Under the pieces are notes generated by a model. The model was not told where the DNA came from. It was given only the letters and a program-made list of their open reading frames with translations, and searched no databases. 64,000 nucleotides of DNA from contig NZ_MTQF01000003.1 in the NCBI RefSeq assembly GCF_001975985.1, positions 369,385 through 433,384 on the forward strand, given 5' to 3'. A program made the position numbers and the translations under genes. This document shows positions 1 to 8,625 of the stretch, in pieces; the stretch's first letter is position 1, and the number at the start of each line of letters is the position of its first letter. The stretch comes from [Flexibacter] sp. ATCC 35103 (GTDB taxonomy: Bacteria; Bacteroidota; Bacteroidia; Flavobacteriales; Flavobacteriaceae).

Positions 1-36
1 TATGTAGAACCAGAAAAAAGAGTTAAAATATGGTAA
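1..36 (+). CDS. C-terminal end of an unidentified gene
   Basis: Frame 1 reads eleven codons (YVEPEKRVKIW) and then TAA, followed 24 bases later by a strong terminator hairpin. This looks like the tail of a gene entering from the left. Too little is present to identify the product. Confidence 0.45.
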   Translation, partial: YVEPEKRVKIW

Positions 37-54
37 TCAATCCAATCATAAAAT

Positions 55-86
55 AAAAAACGGCGCTAATTTTAGCGCCGTTTTTG
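55..86. terminator. Bidirectional rho-independent terminator
   Basis: The stem CGGCGCT (61-67) pairs with AGCGCCG (74-80) around a 6-base loop. A-rich sequence precedes it and a T run follows. It sits between convergent genes (the truncated plus-strand gene and the minus-strand gene ending at 97) and can serve both. Confidence 0.85.
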
Positions 87-96
87 TTTATGTATG

Positions 97-546
97 TTAT
101 TGAATGGCAATATAAATTGCAACTTCTGCATTTTTAGGATTCTGGGTTTTCTCTCCATAAACCTCAAAATCTGCAGTAAAACTTCGATCTAAATCTGAGT
201 TCCAGATTTCCAGCCACTTGTTAAACACAATTCCTTCGGCTAGATTTCCTTTGGCAATCAATTGTTCGTAATGTGCGGATTCAATTGTTATTCCAATCAT
301 GTTTTCAGGTATAAAGTCTAAGCTTTCAACCTTACAGCCCAAAATAGTAGTGTAAGGTTTGGTATGATCTTTTTCGTAATCTGTATAAATACAAAATAGA
401 TCTTGCGAAACTTTGCCCGGAATCTTATGCTGAATTTCTTCACTCATAAATTTGTTCCAAAGCACTGGAATGTCTTTTGCTGAAGTACCATTTTCATTTG
501 TAGTTCTTACTGAAATACCAATTACATTGAATTTTTGAATTATCAT
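97..546 (-). CDS. GyrI-like effector-binding domain protein
   Basis: A 149-residue cytoplasmic protein with the layout of a free-standing GyrI-like / AraC-effector-binding domain. It has an N-terminal strand with GISVRT, a central helix with IPVLWNKFM, the YTDYEKD...YTTILGCKV strand pair, and a C-terminal FEVYGE...VAIYIAI strand. Such domains bind small amphipathic or cationic molecules in multidrug-sensing regulators. There is no DNA-binding domain here, so it is a stand-alone binder or hydrolase of unknown ligand. The gene is monocistronic with a terminator on its 3' side. The family call is fairly safe; the role is not known. Confidence 0.7.
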   Translation of the reverse strand: MIIQKFNVIGISVRTTNENGTSAKDIPVLWNKFMSEEIQHKIPGKVSQDLFCIYTDYEKDHTKPYTTILGCKVESLDFIPENMIGITIESAHYEQLIAKGNLAEGIVFNKWLEIWNSDLDRSFTADFEVYGEKTQNPKNAEVAIYIAIQ

Positions 547-620
547 TTTACGTCATTTTTGTTAAGCTGTAAATGTAAAACCATGCAATGACAACAGTAT
601 GTCAGCAGAAATGGTAAATA

Positions 621-1022
621 CTACTTTAAATGACTGTAAATATAAGCCTCAATCGCTTTCAATTCTTCGTCAGACATTGCCTGAGTCACAGGAAAATTGG
701 TTTTCATAACCGCAAACTGACTTGGATCTACAATTGGTTCAGCATTTCCTTTTAAGAAAGTAGTAATGTCTCCTTTTTTGTCTTTGTAGATTTTGGCAAT
801 TTCCTGAATACTTGGGCCAATTACTGTTTGATCAGCCTGATGACAGGAAAAACAGTTTCCTTGTCCTTCAAAAATTTGTTTTCCTAAAGCTTCCGGAGTT
901 TTGGCTTCTGCCGAATGTCCTTCTGAATAGTTGTCTACAGGTTCCTGAACAGTATTTTCTGTTGCTTCTTTTTTACAAGAAGCTAAAGCTAAAACAGCAA
1001 ATAAGAATAATAGTTTTTTCAT
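621..1022 (-). CDS. Cytochrome c lipoprotein (class I)
   Basis: A 133-residue protein with a lipobox LASC ending at Cys16, so a lipid-anchored periplasmic protein. The heme c attachment site CFSCH is at residues 57-61 and a probable axial Met is near residue 108 (AVMKTNFP). The C-terminal helix MSDEELKAIEAYI is typical of small class I cytochromes. It most likely shuttles electrons to a terminal oxidase. The charged linker at residues 17-40 places the domain away from the membrane. hemB lies about 1 kb upstream on the same strand, which fits heme demand, but an unknown gene intervenes. Confidence 0.85.
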   Translation of the reverse strand: MKKLLFLFAVLALASCKKEATENTVQEPVDNYSEGHSAEAKTPEALGKQIFEGQGNCFSCHQADQTVIGPSIQEIAKIYKDKKGDITTFLKGNAEPIVDPSQFAVMKTNFPVTQAMSDEELKAIEAYIYSHLK

Positions 1023-1035
1023 TATAGATTTAATT

Positions 1036-1953
1036 TTATTTCATTGCTTCAAACTTATAGCCATTATAAAGAAGTTTGGCTACAATTTGTTTTGAAAGAA
1101 GATCTTTATCTTCATTACCATAAAACGAAAGATTAATTTTCTCGGTATCAGTAAGAGTTCCTCTTAAATTATAGTATTTGTTATCCCAGGTAATTATTTC
1201 GTCCCTGATATTTTTATTGGTATTTGGGTTTTGATATCCTGTTTTTGTAGCATACCAGGCACCCAATACTTTAACTCGGTTTTGAACTCTGCTGTTATTG
1301 TCTTTTTCAGAATATAATGAGTTTACAGTATAAACCAGACTAGGCGGAAAATTAGGCATAAAAGTTATATTGCTTTTTTTAACTTCTCCTATTACAACAT
1401 AATCCATAACAAGCTGGCCATCTTTAAGAACTTCCTGTTTTTGAAGGATATTTCCATTCTCAACTTTTATTCTTAGGGCAACCATTGCATCATTTTCTGT
1501 TTTTAACTGGTCAATTGTTTTTTGATTTGCATCATCAAAAACTTTTGTAATGTTAGTTGGTGTTCCGTTAATGAATTCTAAAACGCCTTTTTCATCTAAA
1601 CCGGATGCGCTGATAAATTTGTATTTTTCATTGCAAACACTGGCAATAATCGCTCTTTGAAAGCTTAAACCCTGATCTGTACCATAATCAACAATTTCAT
1701 TTGTTTTATTATTGCTTAAATCAGTAAGAAGAGACCAATAAACCATTGAACCATCAAGGAGGGTATTAGCTTTTCTTTCGATAGAAAAAATAGGTCTGTT
1801 GTCTAATGAAAGAATCTTATACGATAATTTTTCTTTATCTAAAATCGCGACTTCAGTTCCGTCGATACTGATTTTATCTTTTTTAATTTTAATATCCTGA
1901 CCAATTGCTGTTAAAGAAACGATCATGGCAAGTCCAAGTAATACTTTTTTCAT
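1036..1953 (-). CDS. Secreted protein of unknown function
   Basis: A 305-residue protein that I do not recognise. The N-terminus has a clear signal peptide (MKKVLLGLAMIVSLTAIGQ) with no lipobox Cys, so export to the periplasm is expected. The rest is soluble, rich in Lys, Asn and Asp, with alternating strand-like stretches and no cysteine motif or repeat. It lies 13 bases upstream of the cytochrome c gene and 37 bases downstream of hemB on the same strand. The three may therefore be co-transcribed. Confidence 0.6.
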   Translation of the reverse strand: MKKVLLGLAMIVSLTAIGQDIKIKKDKISIDGTEVAILDKEKLSYKILSLDNRPIFSIERKANTLLDGSMVYWSLLTDLSNNKTNEIVDYGTDQGLSFQRAIIASVCNEKYKFISASGLDEKGVLEFINGTPTNITKVFDDANQKTIDQLKTENDAMVALRIKVENGNILQKQEVLKDGQLVMDYVVIGEVKKSNITFMPNFPPSLVYTVNSLYSEKDNNSRVQNRVKVLGAWYATKTGYQNPNTNKNIRDEIITWDNKYYNLRGTLTDTEKINLSFYGNEDKDLLSKQIVAKLLYNGYKFEAMK

Positions 1954-1990
1954 AAGTTATATTTTCGGCTAAAGTAGCTTTTAATTTATA

Positions 1991-2983
1991 TTACTTGTTT
2001 AAAAGAATTGCAGCTTCTTTTGCAAAATAAGTAGAGATAATACTGGCACCTGCACGCTTAATGCAATAAAGTTGCTCTATCATAATTTTATCGTGATCTA
2101 ACCATCCTCTTTCTGCTGCGGCCTTTACCATCGCGTACTCACCAGATACTTGGTATACGGCAACCGGTACATGAACGGTATCTTTTATCTCACGAACAAT
2201 GTCTAAATAAGCAATTCCGGGTTTTACCATAACAATATCTGCACCTTCTTCAACATCTAATAATGCCTCACGAATTCCTTCAATTCGATTAGCATAATCC
2301 ATTTGATAGGTCTTTTTATCTTTAGGGATATTTTGAGAATCTACAGGAGCAGAATCCAGAGCATCACGAAATGGTCCGTAAAATGCCGAAGCATATTTTG
2401 CACTATAACTCATGATTCCCACATTATGATGTCCGTTTTCTTCCAGTGCTTTTCTAATTGCTAAAACACGTCCATCCATCATATCACTTGGTGCAACAAA
2501 ATCAGCTCCAGCTTCAGCATGACTCAAACTCATTCTGGTCAAAGCATCTACAGTAGCGTCGTTGATTAATTGACCATTTTCTATAATTCCGTCATGACCA
2601 TAAATCGAATAAGGATCTAATGCTACATCCGGCATAACAATCATTTCCGGAACAGCATCTTTGATCGCACGGATCGTTTGTTGCATCAAACCATCTTTAT
2701 TCCAGGCTTCAACACCTTTATTGTCTTTTAGATTATCGCTTACTTTTACATAAATATTAACCGCTTTGATTCCTAAATCCCACGCTTCCTTTACTTCTTT
2801 TATGGTATTGTCTAACGAATGACGGTAAATTCCCGGCATTGACGGAATAGCAACTTTGACGTCTTTTCCTTCAGCAACAAACATTGGAAGCATAAAATCT
2901 TGTGGACTCAAACTTGTTTCACGAACTAAAGAGCGAATAGATTCATTAGTTCTTAAACGGCGGTTTCTTTGTAATGGGAACAT
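1991..2983 (-). CDS. hemB: Delta-aminolevulinic acid dehydratase (porphobilinogen synthase)
   Basis: Condenses two 5-aminolevulinate molecules into porphobilinogen, the second committed step of heme synthesis, in the cytoplasm. The protein has 330 residues, normal for the family. The two active-site lysines are in SYSAKYASAFYGPF (Lys196) and VMVKPGIAYLD (Lys254). The metal loop at 119-131 is DVALDPYSIYGHD, which has aspartates where Zn-type enzymes carry cysteines, so this is the Mg-dependent class. The rest of the heme genes lie beyond a 2.5-kb interruption to the right. The start at 2983 gives the usual LQRNRRLR N-terminus. Confidence 0.97.
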   Translation of the reverse strand: MFPLQRNRRLRTNESIRSLVRETSLSPQDFMLPMFVAEGKDVKVAIPSMPGIYRHSLDNTIKEVKEAWDLGIKAVNIYVKVSDNLKDNKGVEAWNKDGLMQQTIRAIKDAVPEMIVMPDVALDPYSIYGHDGIIENGQLINDATVDALTRMSLSHAEAGADFVAPSDMMDGRVLAIRKALEENGHHNVGIMSYSAKYASAFYGPFRDALDSAPVDSQNIPKDKKTYQMDYANRIEGIREALLDVEEGADIVMVKPGIAYLDIVREIKDTVHVPVAVYQVSGEYAMVKAAAERGWLDHDKIMIEQLYCIKRAGASIISTYFAKEAAILLNK

Positions 2984-3287
2984 ATAATTTAGGATTTAGA
3001 TTTTAGATTTCAGATTTTAATCTGATTTATTCGAAAGCAGATTGGTAATCTTTAATGCTAAAAGTGGAGTTATTTTTTATTTTTTTGAAGATTATAATGC
3101 TTTTTGTGAAGCAGTGCAAAGTTAAAGAAAAATCAACAGAATAAGGAGATTAGGGTACGGTAGAATCCGTTAATATTATCTAAAATTTTGCTATTTTTTT
3201 GTTTCCGTTTAATTCTTAAAACCTAGAAATGGAAGTTGTTTATTAGGATGCTATGGTTTTTAAAAATTTTCCCATTAAATTTGTCTG
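2984..3287. other. Divergent intergenic region, hemB / lipoprotein
   Basis: 304 bases between divergently transcribed genes. Next to hemB is a T-rich stretch with TTTAGATTTTAGATTTCAG followed by a small CAGATT/AATCTG hairpin (3011-3024), which looks like a degenerate intergenic repeat. I see no reading frame or RNA gene. A TAAATTTG at 3276-3283 is too close to the ATG at 3288 to be a conventional promoter. Confidence 0.5.
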
Positions 3288-3920
3288 ATGAAGAAATTTC
3301 TCGCTTTATGCTGTTGTTTACTGCTAACAAGTTGTTTTGAAATAACAGAAAGAATCAAACATCACGACGATCAAAGTGGCGAATATACGTTGATGGTTGA
3401 TTTTTCGAAATCCTGGTTTAAAACAAAATCGGCAATGTGGCTGGAAGAAGTCGATGGCGTAAAAATCCCAAACGAACAGGAAATCACCAAAAAACTGGAA
3501 GATTTTAAAGCAAAAGCGTCTAAAATTGACGGAATTACAAATGTAACTACCAAAACTGATTTTGAAAATTATGTTTTTATTATCAAACTCAATTATGCAA
3601 ATGTAAAAGCACTCAATGCTGTTGTAAATACAATAAACAATCAAAGCGATCAGATTCATTTTGCCAGTAGTGCCAAGAACTTCGAAAGAATTGCTTCGTA
3701 TCCAATTCCTGAAAAATTGCTAAAAGATCCTAAGAAAAAACAAGATCTTGAAGCAGCAAATATTATTGCTATTTACACATTTGATAAAGATGTTCAGGCA
3801 GTGCAAAATGCAAATAGTAAAATTTCCCAAAACAAAAAGACCGTATTTTTAAAACAAAGTATGTATAGCGTGCTTAAAAAATCGGCATTAATGAACAATA
3901 CAATCCAATTAACTCCCTGA
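3288..3920 (+). CDS. Lipoprotein of unknown function
   Basis: A 210-residue protein with a signal sequence ending in the lipobox LLTSC (Cys16). It is therefore a lipid-anchored envelope protein. The mature part is mixed helix and strand, Lys-rich, and contains one Trp-rich segment (FSKSWFKTKSAMWLEE). I recognise no domain. Only three bases separate its stop from the next start, so it is surely co-transcribed with the secreted protein at 3924. The pair probably works together in the envelope. Confidence 0.65.
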   Translation: MKKFLALCCCLLLTSCFEITERIKHHDDQSGEYTLMVDFSKSWFKTKSAMWLEEVDGVKIPNEQEITKKLEDFKAKASKIDGITNVTTKTDFENYVFIIKLNYANVKALNAVVNTINNQSDQIHFASSAKNFERIASYPIPEKLLKDPKKKQDLEAANIIAIYTFDKDVQAVQNANSKISQNKKTVFLKQSMYSVLKKSALMNNTIQLTP

Positions 3921-3923
3921 TTT

Positions 3924-5708
3924 ATGAAGCAGTTTTATACGCTCTTTTTATTATTCGCCCTGCATTTGACTTTTGGCCAAGCCAATCAAAAACAATACGA
4001 TTATTTCGTTCAATTTAATGGAAACCAGCTTTCTAAAAAAGTAAACCTTACTGATATACTGAATCATCCGCTTATTGCGAAATACAAGGATGGTCCTGAT
4101 TTAGCGAAATACGCAGCTCTTTTTCAAATGGATCAAAAAGCATCTATTCATGGAAATTTTACAGATAGTATTCCGTATTATCAGGTTACGATTCCTATAA
4201 AAAATAAAGAAGCCGTTAAGCAGTTTCTAATGGAGCAACGCACGATTAATAAAAATACAGATTCTGTTGAGGTGCCAATAATACAAGACCTTGGTAAATA
4301 TTTGCTTTTTTCGCCAAAGAACCAAAAGAAATCATTTGCATGGAATGATAATTATCTGGTCATTTTAGAATTTACTAAAAAGTATAAATCAAACATTCTT
4401 TTTCCTGAGACAACGCAAGATTCTATTTCAATCGAAGAACCTTATGAAGAAACGACAACAGACGAGACAAACGCAACAACAGAAAATGATGATACTGAAG
4501 TAGTAGAAGAGTATGCCGGAATATCAAATGCTGAATATGAAAAAGCAGAAGCCGATTTTAATTTTTTGCAGGCAGAACAACAAAACCTCTTTATCAAATC
4601 GTTATTCGAAAATGGCTTTACACCGCCACATTCAGATAAAATAAATGCCAGTGCTGATATTTCGTCATGGTTAAACTACAGTTCTGTAATGTCTACTTTA
4701 AGTTCTACATATGGTGCTTTGTCACAGTTTACCAGTTATAACAAGTTTTTACCGGTACAAAATAGCTTTGGGAATTTTGTAAAAGGAATTAACCTTGATT
4801 TTTATTTCGATAATGACAATGCCCGTATTGATGAAGTCATCGAATATGCTGAACCAATGGCTGCAATGGTCGAAAAAATGACGAATAGAAAAGTGAATAA
4901 AAACATCTTTAATTACTTTCCTGATGAAAAGCCATTAGCATATATGTCTTATCATGTCAACAGTAAAGCAATACTTGAAAGCTTTCCGTCCTTAACCGCT
5001 GAATTATTTCAAAATCCAAAACTTCGTAAAGAAGATATAACTATTGTAACCGATTTAATTTCGACAATAATAGATGAAGAAGCAACAGCAACGCTTTTTG
5101 ATGGTGATTTAAGCATGTTTTTTTATAACATGAAGGAAGTTGAAGTAACAACGAAATCTTATGGATATGATGAAAATTATGAAGAAACAGTAACAGAACA
5201 AAAGATTAAGAAGAACATTCCGTTATTTTCTGCTGTTTTTACCTCTACGCATCCCACTTTTGGTGATAAACTTATTCAGTTAGGAGTTCGCAAACAATTC
5301 TTGGAGCCTAAAGGAGATTATTATCAAATACTGGGAACAGAAGATTACGGTACTATTTTTATCAAAAAAGACAAAGATGTAGTAATTATAACCAATACGC
5401 AGGATTATTTTAATACAGGAAAAGGAACTTTTTCTAAAGAAGCAAAAAAAGCATTAAAGAAAAACTACATCTTCGGAAAATTCAATATTGCCGAATTATC
5501 AAATGTTTATGCTAATAGTAGTGAAGCCACAAAAGCGAAATTAGATAAAATGAAAAGAGTTGCCGAAGAATTCATAGATGTTACATTCGAATCTCCTAAA
5601 AAACTAATCGACAATAAATTGATTTTTGAATTTAAACTAAATGCCTCAAAATCAGATAAAAATATCATTTTGCAAACATTAGATTTAGCAGAAGAATTAA
5701 CTAAATAG
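3924..5708 (+). CDS. Large secreted protein of unknown function
   Basis: A 594-residue exported protein with signal peptide MKQFYTLFLLFALHLTFGQ. An acidic Thr/Glu-rich linker around residues 170-200 (EEPYEETTTDETNATTEN) separates an N-terminal domain from a larger C-terminal one. The mature chain has no Cys motifs and no T9SS sorting tail. It follows the lipoprotein at 3288 by three bases and ends at a strong terminator, so the two form a closed two-gene operon. No function can be given. It resembles the long DUF-type exported proteins of flavobacteria. Confidence 0.6.
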   Translation: MKQFYTLFLLFALHLTFGQANQKQYDYFVQFNGNQLSKKVNLTDILNHPLIAKYKDGPDLAKYAALFQMDQKASIHGNFTDSIPYYQVTIPIKNKEAVKQFLMEQRTINKNTDSVEVPIIQDLGKYLLFSPKNQKKSFAWNDNYLVILEFTKKYKSNILFPETTQDSISIEEPYEETTTDETNATTENDDTEVVEEYAGISNAEYEKAEADFNFLQAEQQNLFIKSLFENGFTPPHSDKINASADISSWLNYSSVMSTLSSTYGALSQFTSYNKFLPVQNSFGNFVKGINLDFYFDNDNARIDEVIEYAEPMAAMVEKMTNRKVNKNIFNYFPDEKPLAYMSYHVNSKAILESFPSLTAELFQNPKLRKEDITIVTDLISTIIDEEATATLFDGDLSMFFYNMKEVEVTTKSYGYDENYEETVTEQKIKKNIPLFSAVFTSTHPTFGDKLIQLGVRKQFLEPKGDYYQILGTEDYGTIFIKKDKDVVIITNTQDYFNTGKGTFSKEAKKALKKNYIFGKFNIAELSNVYANSSEATKAKLDKMKRVAEEFIDVTFESPKKLIDNKLIFEFKLNASKSDKNIILQTLDLAEELTK

Positions 5709-5721
5709 CTTTATAAAACAT

Positions 5722-5758
5722 AAAAAATCCCCAGAATATTTTCCTGGGGATTTTTTTT
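5722..5758. terminator. Bidirectional rho-independent terminator
   Basis: A 13-bp perfect stem, AAAAAATCCCCAG (5722-5734) with CTGGGGATTTTTT (5744-5756), and a T run. It lies between the convergent genes ending at 5708 (+) and 5765 (-) and is A/T-tailed on both sides, so it can stop both. Confidence 0.92.
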
Positions 5759-5764
5759 ATCATC

Positions 5765-6667
5765 TTACGTAATAGAAGCTTCGTAAATCTCTTTAATTGT
5801 TTTAGCTATTTTAGTGTCAAACTCTTCATCAGACTGAGAAGTAATAAGTCCTTCTGATAATGCTCTTGAGAAACTGGCGATCAATCCGTGATTTTGTGCC
5901 AGTTTATGATTGGCTTCGTCTTGTGCATATCCGCCGGATAATGCCACAACACGTACAACATGCGGATCAGACATTAGTTCTTTGTAAAAGTCATTTACAG
6001 TTGGAATCGATAGTTTCAACATTACTTTTACATCTTTTCCCAATAAACTCAGTTGTTTCTGGATTTCTTCTTTTAGAATTTCTTCTGATTTTTCCTTATC
6101 AGTACTATAAATATCCACTTCAGGTTCGATAATTGGCACAAGACCTTTTTCAAAGATTTGCAAACCTACTGCAAATTGTTGTTCAACGACTTCACGGATT
6201 CCTGTTGTATTTGCTTCTTTAATAACAGAACGCATTTTGGTTCCAAAAACATTTCGTTCTACAGCTCGTGTTAACAATTCATCTAAATTGGAAATAGGTT
6301 TCATCAATTGCACACCATTTGCAAGATCAGCAAGTCCTTTGTCAACCTTTAAAAAAGGAACTATGTTTTTTTTCTCCCACAAATAATCGGCAGTCCATTG
6401 GTTGTCGATTTTACGATCCATTGTATTTTCAAATAAAATTGCGCCCAAAATATATTCGCTCTTAAAAGCAGGACTTTTGATAATGCGGGTTCTCATTTCA
6501 TGTACAAGCGTATACATTTCATCATCATTCGAGAAGCTGTTTTCCAGAACTCCGTATTGTGATAAGGCTTTTGGCGTACTTCCGCCACTTTGATCTAATG
6601 CAGCAATAAATCCTTTTCCGGAATGCATTCGATGTAGTTGTGCGATGTATCTTTCTCTATTTTTCAT
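5765..6667 (-). CDS. fda: Class I fructose-bisphosphate aldolase
   Basis: A 300-residue protein that cleaves fructose 1,6-bisphosphate to DHAP and glyceraldehyde 3-phosphate by the metal-independent Schiff-base mechanism. It starts with the bacterial class I pattern ([21 protein letters not shown]). It also carries [12 protein letters not shown], and KVMLKLSIP with the likely Schiff-base Lys near residue 218. A further conserved stretch is [14 protein letters not shown]. The length matches the Staphylococcus-type single-domain enzyme. It lies 41 bases after an outer-membrane protein gene on the same strand, though no functional link is evident. Confidence 0.93.
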   Translation of the reverse strand: MKNRERYIAQLHRMHSGKGFIAALDQSGGSTPKALSQYGVLENSFSNDDEMYTLVHEMRTRIIKSPAFKSEYILGAILFENTMDRKIDNQWTADYLWEKKNIVPFLKVDKGLADLANGVQLMKPISNLDELLTRAVERNVFGTKMRSVIKEANTTGIREVVEQQFAVGLQIFEKGLVPIIEPEVDIYSTDKEKSEEILKEEIQKQLSLLGKDVKVMLKLSIPTVNDFYKELMSDPHVVRVVALSGGYAQDEANHKLAQNHGLIASFSRALSEGLITSQSDEEFDTKIAKTIKEIYEASIT

Positions 6668-6708
6668 ATTATTATATTTTTAGAATTAAAATTTAAATTT
6701 TATGAATA

Positions 6709-7647
6709 TCACAAACCTATTTTCTGATTTACTTTGTCATAAATTTCTTTTACTTTTTTGGGAGGATCAAATCGGTAACCTGCAGAAAGTTTTAAAGTGG
6801 CAATATTATCATTCAGTCTCGGATTGACTGTATCGTCCTGAGCAAAACTTACGGTATTAATACTTGCAAAAGCAAAGAAACGATCCTTATTGTAAGCCAG
6901 TTTTAAATTAAAATCGGCTTGATATAGAGCAGATGAATCTCCGTCAATATCATTAATTCCAACTCCTAAAGCAATTCCAGTACCAATTAAAACTCTGTCA
7001 CTAATTACAAAATTATAGAAATAGGATGGAGCCAAAGTAAATACATAAATGTCTCCAGGTGTTGCATCGGGAGTGTTTAAGTCGATATTGGTATAGTAAA
7101 ACGAGAAAGTTGGAATAAAACTTCCGGAACTCTTAGTCTGCCATTCGTTTTGGCTTACCAATGTTTTAAAAGAGAATTTATTATTAAAAACGTAAGCCGT
7201 CGATCCGCCAATTTTCGTAGTACGCATATCCGGAAGTTGTGCCGTTATATTATCATCGCTGATATAAAATCCTTTTTGATTGATGAAAGTAAACGACTGC
7301 ATCCATTTTTTGTAGTAAAAACGAGTATTGAAATTAAAATTTTTGGAATGGCTATCTCCTTTATTTTGGCTTAGAAATTTTGGAGCAAAACCAACAGAAA
7401 TATCAATGATTTTATAATTCAGATTAAAACCAATCTGTTCTCTTCTATTTGGTATAAGATTAACGAATGTTTCCGAATCCTGAGTGCCTGAAGCAATCTG
7501 AAAACTATTTGAAGTATCTAAATAATAAATACTGGCAGTAATTTTATCATTATAAGATTTAAAATAGGGGTTCTGAAGTGAATCGTTTTGCGCAAAACAC
7601 CCAAAAATGCTATTTAAAGTTAATATACCGATTAATTTAAAATTCAT
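6709..7647 (-). CDS. Outer-membrane beta-barrel-like protein (DUF4421-type)
   Basis: I place the start at 7647 (MNFKLIGILTLNSIFGCFAQ), which gives a signal peptide. The longer frame to 7683 only reads through a palindromic repeat. About 312 residues, with alternating aromatic strands throughout (FNFNTRFYYKKWMQSFTFIN, SFIPTFSFYYTNID, KLAYNKDRFFAFASI) and a C-terminal KLSAGYRFD strand. This is what an outer-membrane barrel shows. It resembles the Bacteroidota DUF4421 proteins as I remember them. Its 5' leader carries one or two RAYT-1 palindromes, which may affect expression. Confidence 0.65.
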   Translation of the reverse strand: MNFKLIGILTLNSIFGCFAQNDSLQNPYFKSYNDKITASIYYLDTSNSFQIASGTQDSETFVNLIPNRREQIGFNLNYKIIDISVGFAPKFLSQNKGDSHSKNFNFNTRFYYKKWMQSFTFINQKGFYISDDNITAQLPDMRTTKIGGSTAYVFNNKFSFKTLVSQNEWQTKSSGSFIPTFSFYYTNIDLNTPDATPGDIYVFTLAPSYFYNFVISDRVLIGTGIALGVGINDIDGDSSALYQADFNLKLAYNKDRFFAFASINTVSFAQDDTVNPRLNDNIATLKLSAGYRFDPPKKVKEIYDKVNQKIGL

Positions 7648-7668
7648 CTGCAAAATCAGTTTCATAGT

Positions 7669-7734
7669 GCTCCAGAGGAGCAAAATATTTATAGCAATTG
7701 AATTGCCGAAAAAGGTTTAAAGCTCCAGAGGAGC
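7669..7734. repeat. RAYT-1 palindromes, left group (2 copies)
   Basis: Two perfect palindromes GCTCCAGAGGAGC at 7669-7681 and 7722-7734, spaced 53 bases apart. The first is followed by AAAATATTTATAGCAA and the second is preceded by TTTAAA, like the copies at 8290-8605. They lie just 3' of the RAYT-1 transposase gene. Confidence 0.85.
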
Positions 7735-7743
7735 AATATATAA

Positions 7744-8202
7744 TTAAACGTTTTCAAAAAGATATTCATTTCTAAAATCAATATTGAATAATTTTAAAAA
7801 TGCAATATATTCTTCTCTTAATGTTTTTGTTTTATGATGTTCTTCTTGATTCTCAATGTATTTTATAACATTGGCCAATTGTGAATGTCCATATGAAAAA
7901 GCACCAAAGCCAGTCTGCCATTCAAATTTTCCATTTATCCATTTTTGTTCATTTATGAATTTGGATGAACTTGATTTAATATCTCTTACTAAATCAGATA
8001 ATGATATATCCGGTTTTATTCCAACTAAGATATGAATATGATCTGGCATTCCATTAATGGCAATCAGTTTTTGTTTGTGATTGGTGATAATTCCCGTGAT
8101 ATATTTATAAATCTCGTCTTTGTTATTTTTTGAAATTAAGTTTTGTCTTCCCTTTACAGCAAAAACAATTTGGAAATATAACTGAGAATAAGTGTTTGCC
8201 AT
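7744..8202 (-). CDS. REP-associated tyrosine transposase (RAYT-1, IS200-like Y1 family)
   Basis: A 152-residue single-domain Y1 HUH nuclease. The metal-binding HUH motif is HIH at residues 55-57 (GMPDHIHILVG). The likely nucleophile is Tyr115 in the helix VIKYIENQEEHHK. The family hallmarks FEWQTGFGAFSYGHSQ and SSSSKFI are present. It is flanked on both sides by short palindromes of one sequence family, the arrangement of a RAYT with its REP/BIME repeats rather than a transposing IS. No TnpB partner and no target duplications are visible. It is paralogous to the protein at 59731 but associated with different repeats. Confidence 0.92.
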   Translation of the reverse strand: MANTYSQLYFQIVFAVKGRQNLISKNNKDEIYKYITGIITNHKQKLIAINGMPDHIHILVGIKPDISLSDLVRDIKSSSSKFINEQKWINGKFEWQTGFGAFSYGHSQLANVIKYIENQEEHHKTKTLREEYIAFLKLFNIDFRNEYLFENV

Positions 8203-8625
8203 GTTTTAAAATTTATTAATTGGTAAAGCTAATTAATAAATTTAATTTGTAGGATATTTCTTTTTTATTGTGCAAGAATAAATATGTCACCCCGCTGGGG
8301 CTTTATGGTAACGGCGATAAATTATGCTACAGATATTTCGCTCCGCTGGAGCTTTACTTGAATGGTAATATTGGGCTATAAATATTTAGCTCCTCTGGAG
8401 CTTTTATATAATATACAGCTATTACTAGAGGATCAGAATATTTACAGCAAAAATTATGGCACATCGCACAAAGCTCCAGCGGAGCTAAATATCTATAGCA
8501 ATGAATTCTGTTATCGCGATTTAAGCTCCAGCGGAGCGAAATATCTGTAGCAAAAATTATAAGATATTGTTCAAAAACTCCAGCGGAGCGAAATATTTAT
8601 AACAATATAAATTTGTATATAAATA
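8203..8625. repeat. RAYT-1 palindromic repeat array (6 copies)
   Basis: The gap between the RAYT-1 start and hemF holds six palindromes of the type GCTCC(A/G)(G/C)(C/T)GGAGC at about 8290, 8340, 8389, 8473, 8525 and 8578. The first three are in one orientation (ATATTT(C/A)GCTCCGCTGGAGCTTT). The last three are in the opposite one (AAGCTCCAGCGGAGC(G/T)AAATAT(C/T)T). The array is therefore a large inverted repeat with its centre near 8435. The AAATAT(C/T)TATAGCAA flank is shared. Short reading frames across it are accidental. Confidence 0.88.

Noticed and set aside
812..1027. Plus-strand frame of 71 codons
   Set aside because: Antisense to the cytochrome c gene, with no independent support.
3324..3659. 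Minus-strand frame of 111 codons
   Set aside because: Antisense to the lipoprotein at 3288. Its Cys/Phe-rich composition is typical of a reverse-complement shadow.
7648..7683. Upstream extension of the outer-membrane protein (MLLWSTMKLILQ)
   Set aside because: It is encoded by the RAYT-1 palindrome; the signal peptide starts at 7647.
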